Shown here in pieces: positions 1 through 8,977 of a stretch of 64,000 bases of DNA. The notes beneath the pieces were generated by a model that made no database searches, was not told the DNA's origin, and saw nothing but the letters and a program-made list of their open reading frames with translations. The position numbers were made by a program, and so were the translations under genes. Within the stretch, counting starts at the first letter, position 1; every line of letters starts with the position of its first letter. Source of the DNA: Microvirga calopogonii (GTDB lineage: Bacteria > Pseudomonadota > Alphaproteobacteria > Rhizobiales > Beijerinckiaceae); contig NZ_QDGA01000014.1 of NCBI RefSeq assembly GCF_003347665.1, forward strand, positions 55,206 through 119,205. Reading direction: 5' to 3'.

Positions 1-1108
1 CACTGCCATCCAGCCTGTCGTTGCCGGCGCCGGCGAGCAGGAGGTTGGCAAAGGAATCGCCTGAGAGACTGTCGCTGCCGGCGCCGCCCGAGAGCGTGTC
101 GGTGATTGCGGTGTTGCGCACCATGGTGCCGGCTCCGAGATCGATGGTGTGGGCAACGTTCCAGGTGAGTGCACCTTCGACCAGGGTGATGATGGCATCC
201 TTGCCGCCGGTGCTGGCATAGGCGTGGTGCAGGGCCACCTTTCCGGCAACCGGCGCTTGGGTCGAGCTGGAGCCGTCGCCCCAAGCGATGCTGACGCTGG
301 AGGCGTTGCCGACGTTGAGGGTCGCCTCGACGAAGCGGCTCGCGGCGATGGCGTCCGCATTGGCCTTGTACAGCAGGTCGACCCGGAAGATGTCGAATGC
401 GTCGTTCATATCGCCAGCGATGAGGTTGGAGGCAGAGCTGCCGAATGTTACGCATCGTCCATCCGGGCTGAACCGGGCTTCTGCGCTGAAGTCATTTGCC
501 TCTGCTCCAGTGGCGGTGGTGGAGAGACGAGTGACGGCACCGGTGCTCAGGTCCTTGACGAAGATGTCCTTCTCGCCATTGAGATCGTTGGCAACCAAGT
601 TGGATGCGTCACTTTCAAACACCATATAACGCCCGTCCGAGCTGAAGCGAGCGTTGGTGCTGTTGCCGTTTGCCTGCGTGCCATTGGCGGTGGTGGAGAG
701 GCGGGTGATGGAACCGGTGCTCAGGTCCTTGAGGAAGATGTCGTATTTACCGTTGGTGTCGCCACTCGCCAGATTGGTGGCCAAGCTTTCGAACACCACG
801 TAGCGCCCGTCGGGGCTGAACTGAGGGTTCGAGCTGTCTCCGTTGGTCTCGGCGCCGCCTAAGCCGGTGGACAGGCGGGTGACGGCGCCGGTGGTCAGGT
901 TCTTGAGGAAGATGTTGCGGTCATCCCTGGCGTCGCTGGCGACCAAGTTGGTGGCGTTGCTGTCGAACACCACGAAGCGTCCATCGGGGCTGAAGTGAGG
1001 ATTACTGCTGCTCCCGTTTGCCTCTGCTCCACTGGCTGTGGTCGAGATCCGTGTCAGGATATCGGCGCTGGTTGGACGGAAGACGGATTGCACGGACAGG
1101 AACATCAT
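1..1108 (-). CDS. Secreted PD40 beta-propeller / RTX calcium-binding protein (3' end cut by window edge)
   Basis: The frame is open from an ATG at 1108 to the left edge, 369 codons with no stop, so the C-terminus is missing. A strong AGGAGG lies just upstream of two tandem ATGs. Roughly the first 215 residues are four repeats of about 53 residues with the pattern FSPDGRYVVFES..ATNL..DTNG..DIFLKDL, which is the PD40/TolB-type beta-propeller blade. A linker domain follows, then RTX-like nonapeptides (GGAGSDSLSGDS, AGAGNDRLDG) reaching the edge. No N-terminal signal peptide is evident, which fits type I export by a C-terminal signal. The role is probably an extracellular or surface calcium-binding protein; the ligand is unknown. 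Confidence 0.8.
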   Translation of the reverse strand, partial: MMFLSVQSVFRPTSADILTRISTTASGAEANGSSSNPHFSPDGRFVVFDSNATNLVASDARDDRNIFLKNLTTGAVTRLSTGLGGAETNGDSSNPQFSPDGRYVVFESLATNLASGDTNGKYDIFLKDLSTGSITRLSTTANGTQANGNSTNARFSSDGRYMVFESDASNLVANDLNGEKDIFVKDLSTGAVTRLSTTATGAEANDFSAEARFSPDGRCVTFGSSASNLIAGDMNDAFDIFRVDLLYKANADAIAASRFVEATLNVGNASSVSIAWGDGSSSTQAPVAGKVALHHAYASTGGKDAIITLVEGALTWNVAHTIDLGAGTMVRNTAITDTLSGGAGSDSLSGDSFANLLLAGAGNDRLDGS

Positions 1109-1327
1109 GGACCTCCTACAGCCATTCGCGAATTGAGTTGCTAAGCTAGGCCGATTGTCCCGTGGACCACTCTCTGAACGGAGGGGATCGGGTGCGTAAG
1201 CGCACATAGGATCCTCGATAAAGCATCAGGATTCCCATCCCCCTATCCAGGATTGACATCCTTCGCATGGAACGGGGCCGCCCCTGTGCCGTTAAGCGCT
1301 AAGCTTGACCACGCTGAGGAGATCACC

Positions 1328-1801
1328 ATGCGCCGTGCCGTTCTCTCCGTTGCCGCCCTTGCTGCTCTTGCTGCTTTCGGGGCCACCGAAGCCCAGGCTC
1401 AGAACCGGGGGCGGGTCGGCGTCCTGTCCTGCAGCGTCTCGGGTGGGATCGGCCTCATCGTCACGTCGCAGAAGACCACGCTCTGCACCTTCAATCCCCG
1501 GCGTGGGCGGCCTGAGCGCTATGTGGGTGCGATCCGGCGCTTCGGGCTCGATATCGGGGCGACGCGGCGGGGCATCCTGACATGGGCCGTGTTCTCCCGC
1601 GGCAGCGTGGCGCCGGGCTCGCTCGCCGGAAGCTATGTGGGCGGAACCGCCGAGGCGACGGCCGGTGCCGGCGTCGGCGCCAATGTCCTGGTCGGCGGCT
1701 CGAACCGGAGCATCTCCCTCCAGCCCCTGTCCGTCAGCGGCCAGACCGGCTTCAACCTCGCCCTCGGGGTCGCCGATTTCGAGCTGCGCCCGGCGCGATA
1801 G
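1328..1801 (+). CDS. DUF992 family exported protein
   Basis: A 157-residue protein. The ATG at 1328 is preceded by GAGGAG and is preferred over the in-frame upstream extension because it opens with a clean signal peptide (about 24 residues, ending near TEAQAQ). The mature part has the DUF992 pattern: GVLSCSVSGG near the start, a cysteine in the TLCTFNP segment, a central WAVFS, glycine-rich LAGSYVGG, and a C-terminal QPLSVSGQTGFNLALGVADFEL. The family is restricted largely to alphaproteobacteria and has no established function. The location is expected to be periplasm or outer membrane. The gene stands alone, with the convergent regulator pair beginning 64 bases downstream. Confidence 0.85.
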   Translation: MRRAVLSVAALAALAAFGATEAQAQNRGRVGVLSCSVSGGIGLIVTSQKTTLCTFNPRRGRPERYVGAIRRFGLDIGATRRGILTWAVFSRGSVAPGSLAGSYVGGTAEATAGAGVGANVLVGGSNRSISLQPLSVSGQTGFNLALGVADFELRPAR

Positions 1802-1865
1802 GCGGCCACCGGGGTATTCGCGAGCGGGCCCAGGAGTGCGGCGGGGAAATCGGCCCGCCGGGACG

Positions 1866-2273
1866 TCACGCTTCGGACATGGATTCGACCAGCTCGACCA
1901 CCCGCCGCCGAAGCTGCATGTTTTCGATGGCCGAAAAGGCTTTCGCCAGACGCTGGCCGTCCGCGGTCGCGAGCGTGTCCGAGGCGATCCTTTCCGCTGG
2001 ATTGGAGAGAGCCCTGTCTCTGGTCAGGTCCTCAAAGAAGTACTCAATCGGTACCTGGAGGATCCTGCTGATCTCCAGGAGGCGCCCCGCTCCGACGCGG
2101 TTTGCCCCCTTTTCGTATTTCTGGACCTGCTGAAAGGTGAGATTGAGCAGGGCGCCGAGCTTTTCCTGGCTCATCCCGATCGCGGTCCGACGAGCCCGAA
2201 TCTTTTGGCCAATATGGCGATCCGCATCATTCGGTGACTTCTTCATAGGCTCTTCAATCCTGCACCGTTTCAA
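1866..2273 (-). CDS. XRE-family (SinR-like) transcriptional regulator
   Basis: A 135-residue protein with a helix-turn-helix of the lambda Cro/XRE type: IGQKIRARRTAIGMSQEKLG, then LTFQQVQKYEKGANRV as the recognition region. A short C-terminal helical tail follows. This layout is very common in Rhizobiales, where such proteins act as small stress or symbiosis regulators. The first ATG overlaps the stop of the upstream small gene by four bases (ATGA), suggesting translational coupling. An internal ATG at 2246 (MKKSPND) is an alternative start. Targets are unknown. Confidence 0.85.
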   Translation of the reverse strand: MKRCRIEEPMKKSPNDADRHIGQKIRARRTAIGMSQEKLGALLNLTFQQVQKYEKGANRVGAGRLLEISRILQVPIEYFFEDLTRDRALSNPAERIASDTLATADGQRLAKAFSAIENMQLRRRVVELVESMSEA

Positions 2274-2479
2274 TGCAGGCCATTTGGACGTGGCGGTGCC
2301 CAGAAACTCAGGATACGGCTCACGTCCTCCGTCAGCCGCTCCTGGTCACTCCCGGGCATCATGGCAATTCGATCAGCCACATAGGCCAGGATCCGCTGCC
2401 AGTCGTCGCCACAATGTTGCGCTGCCTCTTCACATAGCTCAGCCAAGGTGGGAGTCCCATGACTATTGCTTTGGGTCAT
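2270..2479 (-). CDS. Small hypothetical protein upstream of XRE regulator
   Basis: A 69-residue soluble protein (MTQSNSHGTPTLAELCEE...). I chose the ATG at 2479 because GAAGAGGG lies just upstream; a GTG at 2518 would extend it by 13 residues. It is acidic and helical and contains two cysteines. It overlaps the regulator start by four bases, so the two form a bicistronic unit. I do not recognise the family. Its place next to a SinR-like regulator suggests a partner or co-regulated factor, but nothing in the sequence proves this. Confidence 0.6.
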   Translation of the reverse strand: MTQSNSHGTPTLAELCEEAAQHCGDDWQRILAYVADRIAMMPGSDQERLTEDVSRILSFWAPPRPNGLH

Positions 2480-2591
2480 AACCCTCTTCCGTTCAACGCT
2501 GGTGTTCAACCGCTCCACATCTTAGCGTCTTCAAAGCTCTTGGGCACCCGTGCTCACTATTCGCATCCAATCTGGCTTCAAGGGCTTATCC

Positions 2592-3170
2592 ATGGATCAG
2601 ACACCCCCAAGTGCGAGGTATGACAACCTCATCCGGGTCGAAGTTGTGACAACGCCGGAGCAGCTGCTCCACGCCCATGCCATTCGCGCGATCTGCTTCA
2701 TGGAAGAGCATGGAGTAGCGGCCCGGCAGACCTATGACGGGAACGATTATCAGGCGACCCACATCATCGTTTATGCGGGAAGCGAGCCGGTCGGCACTGC
2801 ACGGATCCGCTGGTTCAAGGATTTCGCCAAGATGGAGAGGACGAGCTTCCGCAAGGCATGGCGCGATCCTCGGATCATCAAACGGTGCGCAGAATTCATT
2901 TTTGAGCATATCAGCCGCAAGGGCTACGACCGGGTGATCACCCACGCGCAGCCGGTCTATGCTCGCCTGTGGCAGCGAATGCTCGGGTTCAAGCCTGCGT
3001 CAGGCAAGGAGCCTGTCTTGTTCGAAGGTCACGAAGAGCCCTACATCGAACTCGTGAGAGACCTTTCGCCGCCGCAAAACGCCATCACGGTTGACACCGA
3101 TGCGACCGTGCTGTTTCGCATCGAAGGATATTGGGATGCTCAATCCGAATTCGAGACGGTGGGATCATGA
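2592..3170 (+). CDS. GNAT-fold N-acyltransferase (AHL-synthase-like)
   Basis: A 192-residue protein. The fold is suggested by an N-terminal LLHAHAIRAICFMEEHG helix, a central IIVYAGSEPVGTARIRWF strand and loop, and a C-terminal LWQRMLGFKPASG motif typical of GNAT and autoinducer-synthase-like acyltransferases. The ATG at 2592 is preferred; a GTG at 2550 would add 14 residues. Its stop overlaps the next start (ATGA), so the two genes are translationally coupled. The acceptor substrate cannot be told from the sequence, and there is no adjacent LuxR-type receptor to support quorum-signal synthesis. Confidence 0.75.
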   Translation: MDQTPPSARYDNLIRVEVVTTPEQLLHAHAIRAICFMEEHGVAARQTYDGNDYQATHIIVYAGSEPVGTARIRWFKDFAKMERTSFRKAWRDPRIIKRCAEFIFEHISRKGYDRVITHAQPVYARLWQRMLGFKPASGKEPVLFEGHEEPYIELVRDLSPPQNAITVDTDATVLFRIEGYWDAQSEFETVGS

Positions 3171-3529
3171 GCACGGCCCCTGTTCCAAACCTTCCCGATC
3201 TCAAGCAAATCGATGCAGCCACCATCATGGACTTCTTTCGAGCTTACCTTCAGCAGGTCGTGACGTTGCACACGGCCACATTCCAAAAGCTGCTGTTCGA
3301 GGGGGAAGGAGTATCGCTCGAGTTGGCCGAACTCTTCGAGGATGTCGGCAACACCTATATCAGCATATCGGAGAGCATCAGCACTCACCATCTGCAACGG
3401 CGAGCTTCACAGATTAAAGAGAAGCTTGATGCCGACGTCGAACCGGCTCTGGGGCGGGTCAAGCCGAAGCTTGGGGCTAAACCACGGGTTCGCCGGGCCA
3501 AACATCTCGCACAGCCAGTCAAAGACTAA
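3167..3529 (+). CDS. Hypothetical protein coupled to GNAT gene
   Basis: A 120-residue protein starting at an ATG that overlaps the GNAT stop. The first 80 residues look helical (LKQIDAATIMDFFRAYLQQVV; LLFEGEGVSLELAELFEDVG). The C-terminal 40 are rich in lysine and arginine and probably disordered. The last 123 bases run antisense over the 3' end of the convergent LysR gene. I do not recognise a family. The tight coupling suggests that it works with the acyltransferase. Confidence 0.6.
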   Translation: MSTAPVPNLPDLKQIDAATIMDFFRAYLQQVVTLHTATFQKLLFEGEGVSLELAELFEDVGNTYISISESISTHHLQRRASQIKEKLDADVEPALGRVKPKLGAKPRVRRAKHLAQPVKD

Positions 3530-4420
3530 GCGGACGGGCCGTGCATTGAGGCGCTCCGTCAGGACCAGCGCGTAGAGCGGCACCGATACCTTCACGTCCA
3601 ACTCCAAGGGGACCGCGTTGGGCTCCAGGATCGTGTAGCTGCCGAGCAGACCGATGCCGAGCCCGGCTTTGACGAGCATGCCATAGGCCATGGAGTTGTC
3701 GCAGAAATGCGCAACCTGCCCTTGGTCGACGGCACGGTTCCAATCGCTCCACAGGCCCGTCTTGGCCGAATAATACTCCGACTGCAGAAAGAAGTGCTGC
3801 GAAAGGTTCGACCGTGTCGGGATGCCATGCTGCTGGATGTATGACTTCGCCACGATCGGGATGAAATGAAGATATCCCAGCTTCTGCATCGAGATGTCGG
3901 CCGCTTCGATGGGGCTGAAGCCGATCATCATATCGGTCTGATTGTCCCGCAGGCTGACGACGTTTGCCGGGCTTTTGAGATGGAGCTGTATCCTCGGGTG
4001 CTCCGCGGCAAAAGTGGACACGGCAGGGGCCACGAAGAACGTGTTCAAGCCGTCCGTTATGCTGACCCGGACAATCCCCTCCGCTTCCTTGTTCTCGGCA
4101 CGAAGATCGTTGGTCAATGCGAAGAGGGAGTGATCGAGCGCCGTGAGGGCTTGCGCGAGGGCTTGTCCCTTTGGCGTCAGCTTCACGCCGTTTTGGGTCG
4201 GGACGAAGAGCTGGGACCCCATCAGGTCCTGAAGCCGCCGGACCTGACGGCTGACCGTCGGATGGCTGGTGTTGAGAATCTCAGCCGCCCGATTGAAAGA
4301 CTTGGCCTTGGCGACGGCCAGGAAGACGCGGAGCTCGCCCCAGAACTGACCGCTCAGTATGTTCTCGTTATCGAGAGGGGAGCGGACGAGATTCCGCTGA
4401 TCGGGGTCAAAGGGTTTCAT
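3407..4420 (-). CDS. LysR-family transcriptional regulator
   Basis: A 337-residue protein, longer than the usual 290-310. An N-terminal winged helix-turn-helix (LRVFLAVAKAKSFNRAAEIL, then TSHPTVSRQVRRLQ) follows an atypical leader of about 27 residues. A periplasmic-binding-like effector domain follows (VRVSITDGLNTFFVAPAV; VKAGLGIGLLGSYTI). The C-terminal 20 residues extend past the normal end and overlap the convergent small gene. No divergent partner adjoins its promoter side: the next gene begins about 450 bases away on the plus strand. The effector is unknown. Confidence 0.85.
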   Translation of the reverse strand: MKPFDPDQRNLVRSPLDNENILSGQFWGELRVFLAVAKAKSFNRAAEILNTSHPTVSRQVRRLQDLMGSQLFVPTQNGVKLTPKGQALAQALTALDHSLFALTNDLRAENKEAEGIVRVSITDGLNTFFVAPAVSTFAAEHPRIQLHLKSPANVVSLRDNQTDMMIGFSPIEAADISMQKLGYLHFIPIVAKSYIQQHGIPTRSNLSQHFFLQSEYYSAKTGLWSDWNRAVDQGQVAHFCDNSMAYGMLVKAGLGIGLLGSYTILEPNAVPLELDVKVSVPLYALVLTERLNARPVRLVFDWLCEMFGPANPWFSPKLRLDPPQSRFDVGIKLLFNL

Positions 4421-4871
4421 GCGGCTCCGGTCAAAGCGACAGTCCCGCGCTGCGTTTCCACTCGGGATACACTTCTGAGTGTCATGTCATTACAGCCAGT
4501 TGCGGGGCGGGAGTCAACTACACCGGAAGGATGTCACGGGCCTTAACCTACCGTTGTGGAAGGTTGCGACATCAAAGGAAAAGTGGCTCTCTCCACGGCC
4601 TGTCGCGGCCGTCAGCAAGGATCGTGCAGCAAGGATCGTGCCAGAACCCTCTTGGCCCGGACGCTTCGATGGGCAGCCGGGCGCCTCCTTGGCTCGCCCG
4701 TATTCAGCCATCGATACAATCCCTCTTGCCATTCCGCATCGAGAGGCAGAGCATCGACCTAACGCGCCGGCTAAAAAGGGCGTCGGGTCGGTTCTGAACG
4801 CGGAACCCAGTTATTGCGTCCGATGCTCTGGAAGAGCGCGCCGATGAATGGGGGCGGGAGGATCATGTCCT
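4421..4871. other. Intergenic region without a supported gene
   Basis: This 451-base divergent gap lies between the LysR regulator and the EF-G-like gene. Short open frames exist, but none has a credible start site or composition. A perfect 14-base tandem repeat (CAGCAAGGATCGTG) lies at 4613-4640. The promoters of both flanking genes must lie here, but I cannot point to a convincing -35/-10 pair. Confidence 0.5.
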
Positions 4872-6911
4872 ATGGCACCCAACGGCAGACTAGGTACGGG
4901 CCCACGATGCATCGCAATCGTCGGCCCGTTTCAGAGCGGCAAGACCACGCTTCTGGAAGCCATCGTGGAGCGGACCGGAGCGATTTCACGCGCGGGCCGC
5001 GTGTCCAATGGCGACAGCGTCGGCGACGCGAGCGCGGAGGCCCGCGCCCATGCCATGAGCATCGAGCCCAATGTCGCGACGGTCGAGTTTCTCGGCGAGA
5101 GCATGACCTTCGTGGACTGCCCCGGCTCGACTGAATTCCTGCACGAGATGCGCAACGTCACGCCGGTCTGCGACGCGGCGGTCGTCGTCTGCGAGGCGGA
5201 CGAGCGTAAGATCCCGGCGCTTGAGATCATCCTGCGGGAGCTGGAAGAGGCGGATATCCCGCGCTTCCTCTTCATCAACAAGATCGACACCGCGACCCAG
5301 CGTATCCGCGAGACGCTCGCGCTGCTGCAGCAGGCCTCGCGCACGCCGCTGCTCCTGCGCCAGATCCCGCTCTGGAAGGACGGCATCGCCATCGGCTTCA
5401 TCGACCTCGCGCTGGAGCGCGCCTTCATTTACCGCGAGCACGCACCGAGCGAGATCGTGGACCTGCCGGAGGGCGAGCTGCCCCGGGAGAAGGAAGCGCG
5501 CTTCGCCATGCTCGAACGCCTGGCCGATTACGACGACGAGCTCATGGAGGAGCTGATCTCGGAGATCGAGCCGCCGCGCGATCAGATTTTCGACGACCTT
5601 TCGAAGGAGCTGAGGGAACGGCATGTGGTGCCGGCCCTGATCGGGTCGGCCGAGCGCGGCAACGGCATCACGCGGCTTCTCAAGGCGCTGCGCCACGAGG
5701 CGCCGACCCTCACGGAGACCCGTGCCCGCCTGGGGCTTCCCGAGGAGGGGGCGCCCCTGGCCCAGGCCATGAAGACCCTGCATATGGGGCAGGGCGGCAA
5801 GCTCACGATCGCCCGCGTCATGCGCGGCGCCTTCCACGAGGGCGACACGGTCGTCGGCTCGCGCGGGGCCGAGGCGCGGATCGGCAGCCTCGTCACGCTT
5901 CTCGGCAACACCCTCAATCGCAAGGCGGAGGCGGTGGCCGGCGACACGGTCGGCTTCGGCCGGCTGGAGGGGATCGCGACCGGAGATGCCTTCGCGGCGG
6001 GCAAGGGGAGACCCGAAGCCGTCGTATCGCCAGCGCCGCCCGATTCCGTCTACGTCCTGGCTCTTAAAGTCAGGGATCGAAAGGACGACGTGCGCCTCTC
6101 GAGCGCGCTCGCCAAGATCACCGAGGAGGACCCGTCCCTTGTGGTCGAAACGCGGCCGGAGATGGGGGAAATCCGTCTTCACGGGCAAGGCGAGATGCAT
6201 CTGCGCGTCGCCGTAGAGAAGCTGGCATCCCGTTTCCAGGTCGGCGTCGAGACGGCCAAGCCCCGGGTGGCCTATTGCGAGACGATCAAGCTGCCCGCCG
6301 CGGCACGCGGGCGACATCGCAAGCAGACTGGAGGGCACGGCCAGTTCGGCGACGTGATGATCGAGATCAGGCCGCTGCCGCGCGGGGAAGGATTCGCGTT
6401 CCAGGACCAGATCACCGGCGGTGTCGTGCCGCGCCAGTACATCCCGTCGGTCGAGACCGGGGTGCGGGACGCGCTCAAATGCGGTCCGCTCGGCTTTCCC
6501 GTGGTCGATCTCGCGGTGACGCTGACGGACGGTTCCTACCATACGGTGGATTCCTCGGACGCAGCCTTCCAGGCGGCCGCCAAGCTGGCCTTGGCGGAGG
6601 CCCTGCCGAAGGCCAAGCCCGTGCTGCTGGAGCCGGTGCTGTCGGTCGAGATCACGATCCCGTCCGAGGCCCTGTCCAAGGCAACGGCCCTCGTGACCGG
6701 ACGGCGCGGGCAGATCCTGGGCTATGACGAGCGGCCCGGCTGGACCGGCTGGCAGGTGTTGAGCGCCACCATCCCGGAATCCGAGATCGGCGACCTCATC
6801 GTGGAGTTGCGCTCGGCTACGGCCGGCGTCGGGAGCTTCTCGACCCGCTTCGACCACATGGCGGAAATGAGCGGTCGCCCGGCCGACATGGTGCTGCACA
6901 AGACGCACTGA
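4872..6911 (+). CDS. Elongation factor G-like GTPase (EF-G paralogue)
   Basis: A 679-residue translational GTPase. The start at 4872 is chosen for GGGAGGA nine bases upstream; an ATG at 4848 is possible. The G1 loop is GPFQSGKT instead of the canonical GHIDAGKT, the G3 motif is DCPGS and the G4 motif is NKID. Domain II, the domain III segment (RPEMGEIRLHGQGEMHLRV), domain IV (GRHRKQTGGHGQFGDVMIEI) and domain V (GRRGQILGYDERPG) follow in the normal order. The family is the EF-G-like paralogue found beside the true FusA in many alphaproteobacteria. The gene is not linked to str-operon genes, which argues against it being the housekeeping EF-G. Its role is unproven. Confidence 0.85.
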   Translation: MAPNGRLGTGPRCIAIVGPFQSGKTTLLEAIVERTGAISRAGRVSNGDSVGDASAEARAHAMSIEPNVATVEFLGESMTFVDCPGSTEFLHEMRNVTPVCDAAVVVCEADERKIPALEIILRELEEADIPRFLFINKIDTATQRIRETLALLQQASRTPLLLRQIPLWKDGIAIGFIDLALERAFIYREHAPSEIVDLPEGELPREKEARFAMLERLADYDDELMEELISEIEPPRDQIFDDLSKELRERHVVPALIGSAERGNGITRLLKALRHEAPTLTETRARLGLPEEGAPLAQAMKTLHMGQGGKLTIARVMRGAFHEGDTVVGSRGAEARIGSLVTLLGNTLNRKAEAVAGDTVGFGRLEGIATGDAFAAGKGRPEAVVSPAPPDSVYVLALKVRDRKDDVRLSSALAKITEEDPSLVVETRPEMGEIRLHGQGEMHLRVAVEKLASRFQVGVETAKPRVAYCETIKLPAAARGRHRKQTGGHGQFGDVMIEIRPLPRGEGFAFQDQITGGVVPRQYIPSVETGVRDALKCGPLGFPVVDLAVTLTDGSYHTVDSSDAAFQAAAKLALAEALPKAKPVLLEPVLSVEITIPSEALSKATALVTGRRGQILGYDERPGWTGWQVLSATIPESEIGDLIVELRSATAGVGSFSTRFDHMAEMSGRPADMVLHKTH

Positions 6912-6937
6912 GGATATGGGGGGCTGACACCCACCAC

Positions 6938-7026
6938 GTCATGGCCGGCCTTGTGCCGGCCATCCCAAGGCGGTGAGGCTTGGCGTTTCAACCAATCGGG
7001 ATCACCGGCACAAGGCCGGTGATGAT
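6938..7026. repeat. Dispersed paired-hairpin repeat, copy 1
   Basis: Two related hairpins lie 60 bases apart. The first is GGCCGGC-CTTGT-GCCGGCC inside 6941-6963. The second is TCACCGGC-ACAAG-GCCGGTGA inside 7001-7023. The second is close to the reverse complement of the first, so the unit is a head-to-head pair like a BIME. A second copy in the same orientation and with nearly the same spacing is at 38169-38258. It lies just after the EF-G-like gene. Confidence 0.85.
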
Positions 7027-7237
7027 GTGGTAGAGCGTACTTTGACGGTACCGGTCGTGCACAGTGCTCCGACTTTATGGCTTCCATCCTCGCAGACCTT
7101 CAGGCCGGACCACTCTCATCCAATCGTTCAGGTATAAACTATTTCCATCGACAAATGGGGTGGTCCGCGCCAAGTTATCCTCTTATGGAGACGCCATCTC
7201 CCAGGAAGCCAACCTCGCCGCGAAGCGGAGGACAACA

Positions 7238-8965
7238 ATGACCGTGTCGACCCCGGCCCCTGCCACGGCAGGTGCGACGGATTCTTATGCCGCCCGTCCC
7301 TGGCTTAATTCCTATCCGGCGCAGGTTCCCAAGACGATCGACGAGGCCGGGATCGGCACGCTCAACGACATTTTCCGCCAGGCCGTCGCCGATTTTCCGA
7401 ACCGGGCCGCCGTCGAGAGCTTCGGCACGCGCATGACCTACGCGGTCCTGGGGCGGGAGGCCGATGCGGTGGCTTCATGGCTTCATGGGCAGGGGCTGAA
7501 GAAGGGCGACAGGGTTGCGATCATGCTGCCGAACGTCATGGCTTTTCCGGCAATCCTGTTCGGGGTGCTTCTGGCCGGGGGCACGGTGGTCAACGTCAAT
7601 CCGCTCTATACCCCGCGGGAACTGACCTATCAGCTCAAGGATTCCGGGGCACGCTTTCTCTTCGTGCTCGAGAATTTTGCCACGACGGTCGAGGAATCGC
7701 TGCCGGAGCTGAAACTGGACCGGGTGGTTCTGGTCACGCCCGGCGATCTCCTGGGTCTCAAGGGAGCCATCGTCAATCTGGTCTCGCGCCATGTGAAGAA
7801 GGCGGTGAAGCCCTTCAGCCTGCCGCAGGCCGTCGCCTTCAAGACCGTCATCGGCACCGGCGCCAGGCAGAAGCCGCAGGCGGTGGCCGTGTCGCCCGAC
7901 GACGTTGCCTTCCTGCAATATACCGGCGGTACCACGGGCATCGCCAAGGGCGCGACCTTGCTCCACCGCAACGTAGCGGCCAACGTGCTCCAGTGTGAGG
8001 CCTGGATGCGGCCGTTCTTCGGCGACCGCGAGGATCACGTGATGGTCACGGCCCTGCCGCTCTATCACATCTTCGCCCTTACGGTCTGCGCCATGCTGAT
8101 GACGAGGATCGGCGGGTGCCAGCTCCTGATCGCCAATCCGCGCGACATTCAGGGCTTCGTCAAGACCCTGCAGAAGAGCCGGATCACCCTCATGTCCGGC
8201 CTCAACACGCTCTACAACGCGCTGGCCAACGCGCCCGGCATCGAGAAGGTCGATTTCTCCCAGATGGTCTTTGCGGTCTCCGGTGGCATGGCCACGCAGG
8301 AGGCGGTGGCGAAGAAATGGAAGGCGGTGACCGGGCAGCCCATCGTCGAGGGCTACGGCCTGTCGGAGACGTCGCCGGTGGTCTGCGCCAACAGGCTCGA
8401 CGTCGAGGAGTTCACCGGCACGATCGGTTATCCGCTGCCCTCGACCGATGTCTCGATCCGCTCCGGCGATGGAACCGCTCTTCCGCCCGGCGAGCGCGGA
8501 GAACTCTGCGTCAAGGGTCCCCAGGTCATGGCGGGTTACTGGCAGCGTCCCGACGAGACCGCGAAGGTCATGACGGCGGACGGCTGGTTCCGGACCGGGG
8601 ATGTGGCCGTGATGCTCCCCGACGGCCAGATCAAGATCGTCGACCGGATGAAGGACATGGTCCTCGTCTCCGGGTTCAACGTCTATCCGAACGAAGTGGA
8701 AGACGTGATCGTCAAACATCCTGGCGTCATGGAGGCGGCCGTCATCGGCCTGCCAGACGAACATTCAGGCGAGGCTGTGGTGGCTTATGTGGTCAGAAGG
8801 GACCAGGCCCTCACCATCGAGGAGCTGCGCGAATTCTGCCGCGAGAACCTCACCGGCTACAAGGTGCCGCGCCGGATCGAGTTTCGGGATACCTTGCCGA
8901 AGACCAATGTGGGCAAGGTCCTGCGTCGCGCGCTCAAGGAAGAGGTGGGGCAGAGCCGATCCTGA
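7238..8965 (+). CDS. fadD: Long-chain-fatty-acid--CoA ligase (FadD type)
   Basis: A 575-residue acyl-CoA synthetase of the ANL superfamily, expected to activate fatty acids with ATP and CoA for beta-oxidation. The AMP-binding P-loop motif YTGGTTGIAKGA is near residue 227, and the A5-type motif GYGLSETSP follows. The fatty-acyl-CoA-synthetase signature (WFRTGDVAVMLPDG, then VSGFNVYPNEVED) and a C-terminal GKVLRR with the catalytic lysine are present. The ATG at 7238 has GGAGG seven bases upstream; the open frame extends further upstream without a better start. No other beta-oxidation genes adjoin. Chain-length specificity cannot be read from the sequence. Confidence 0.9.
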   Translation: MTVSTPAPATAGATDSYAARPWLNSYPAQVPKTIDEAGIGTLNDIFRQAVADFPNRAAVESFGTRMTYAVLGREADAVASWLHGQGLKKGDRVAIMLPNVMAFPAILFGVLLAGGTVVNVNPLYTPRELTYQLKDSGARFLFVLENFATTVEESLPELKLDRVVLVTPGDLLGLKGAIVNLVSRHVKKAVKPFSLPQAVAFKTVIGTGARQKPQAVAVSPDDVAFLQYTGGTTGIAKGATLLHRNVAANVLQCEAWMRPFFGDREDHVMVTALPLYHIFALTVCAMLMTRIGGCQLLIANPRDIQGFVKTLQKSRITLMSGLNTLYNALANAPGIEKVDFSQMVFAVSGGMATQEAVAKKWKAVTGQPIVEGYGLSETSPVVCANRLDVEEFTGTIGYPLPSTDVSIRSGDGTALPPGERGELCVKGPQVMAGYWQRPDETAKVMTADGWFRTGDVAVMLPDGQIKIVDRMKDMVLVSGFNVYPNEVEDVIVKHPGVMEAAVIGLPDEHSGEAVVAYVVRRDQALTIEELREFCRENLTGYKVPRRIEFRDTLPKTNVGKVLRRALKEEVGQSRS

Positions 8966-8977
8966 GCCCCTGAAAAG

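Noticed and set aside
2592..3170. Autoinducer (AHL) synthase call for the GNAT protein
   Set aside because: The fold is similar, but the conserved synthase residues could not be confirmed, and no LuxR-type partner is adjacent. A general GNAT call is safer.
4986..6908. 640-codon open frame opposite the EF-G-like gene
   Set aside because: Same reason: antisense to a conserved GTPase, low-complexity translation, no homology.
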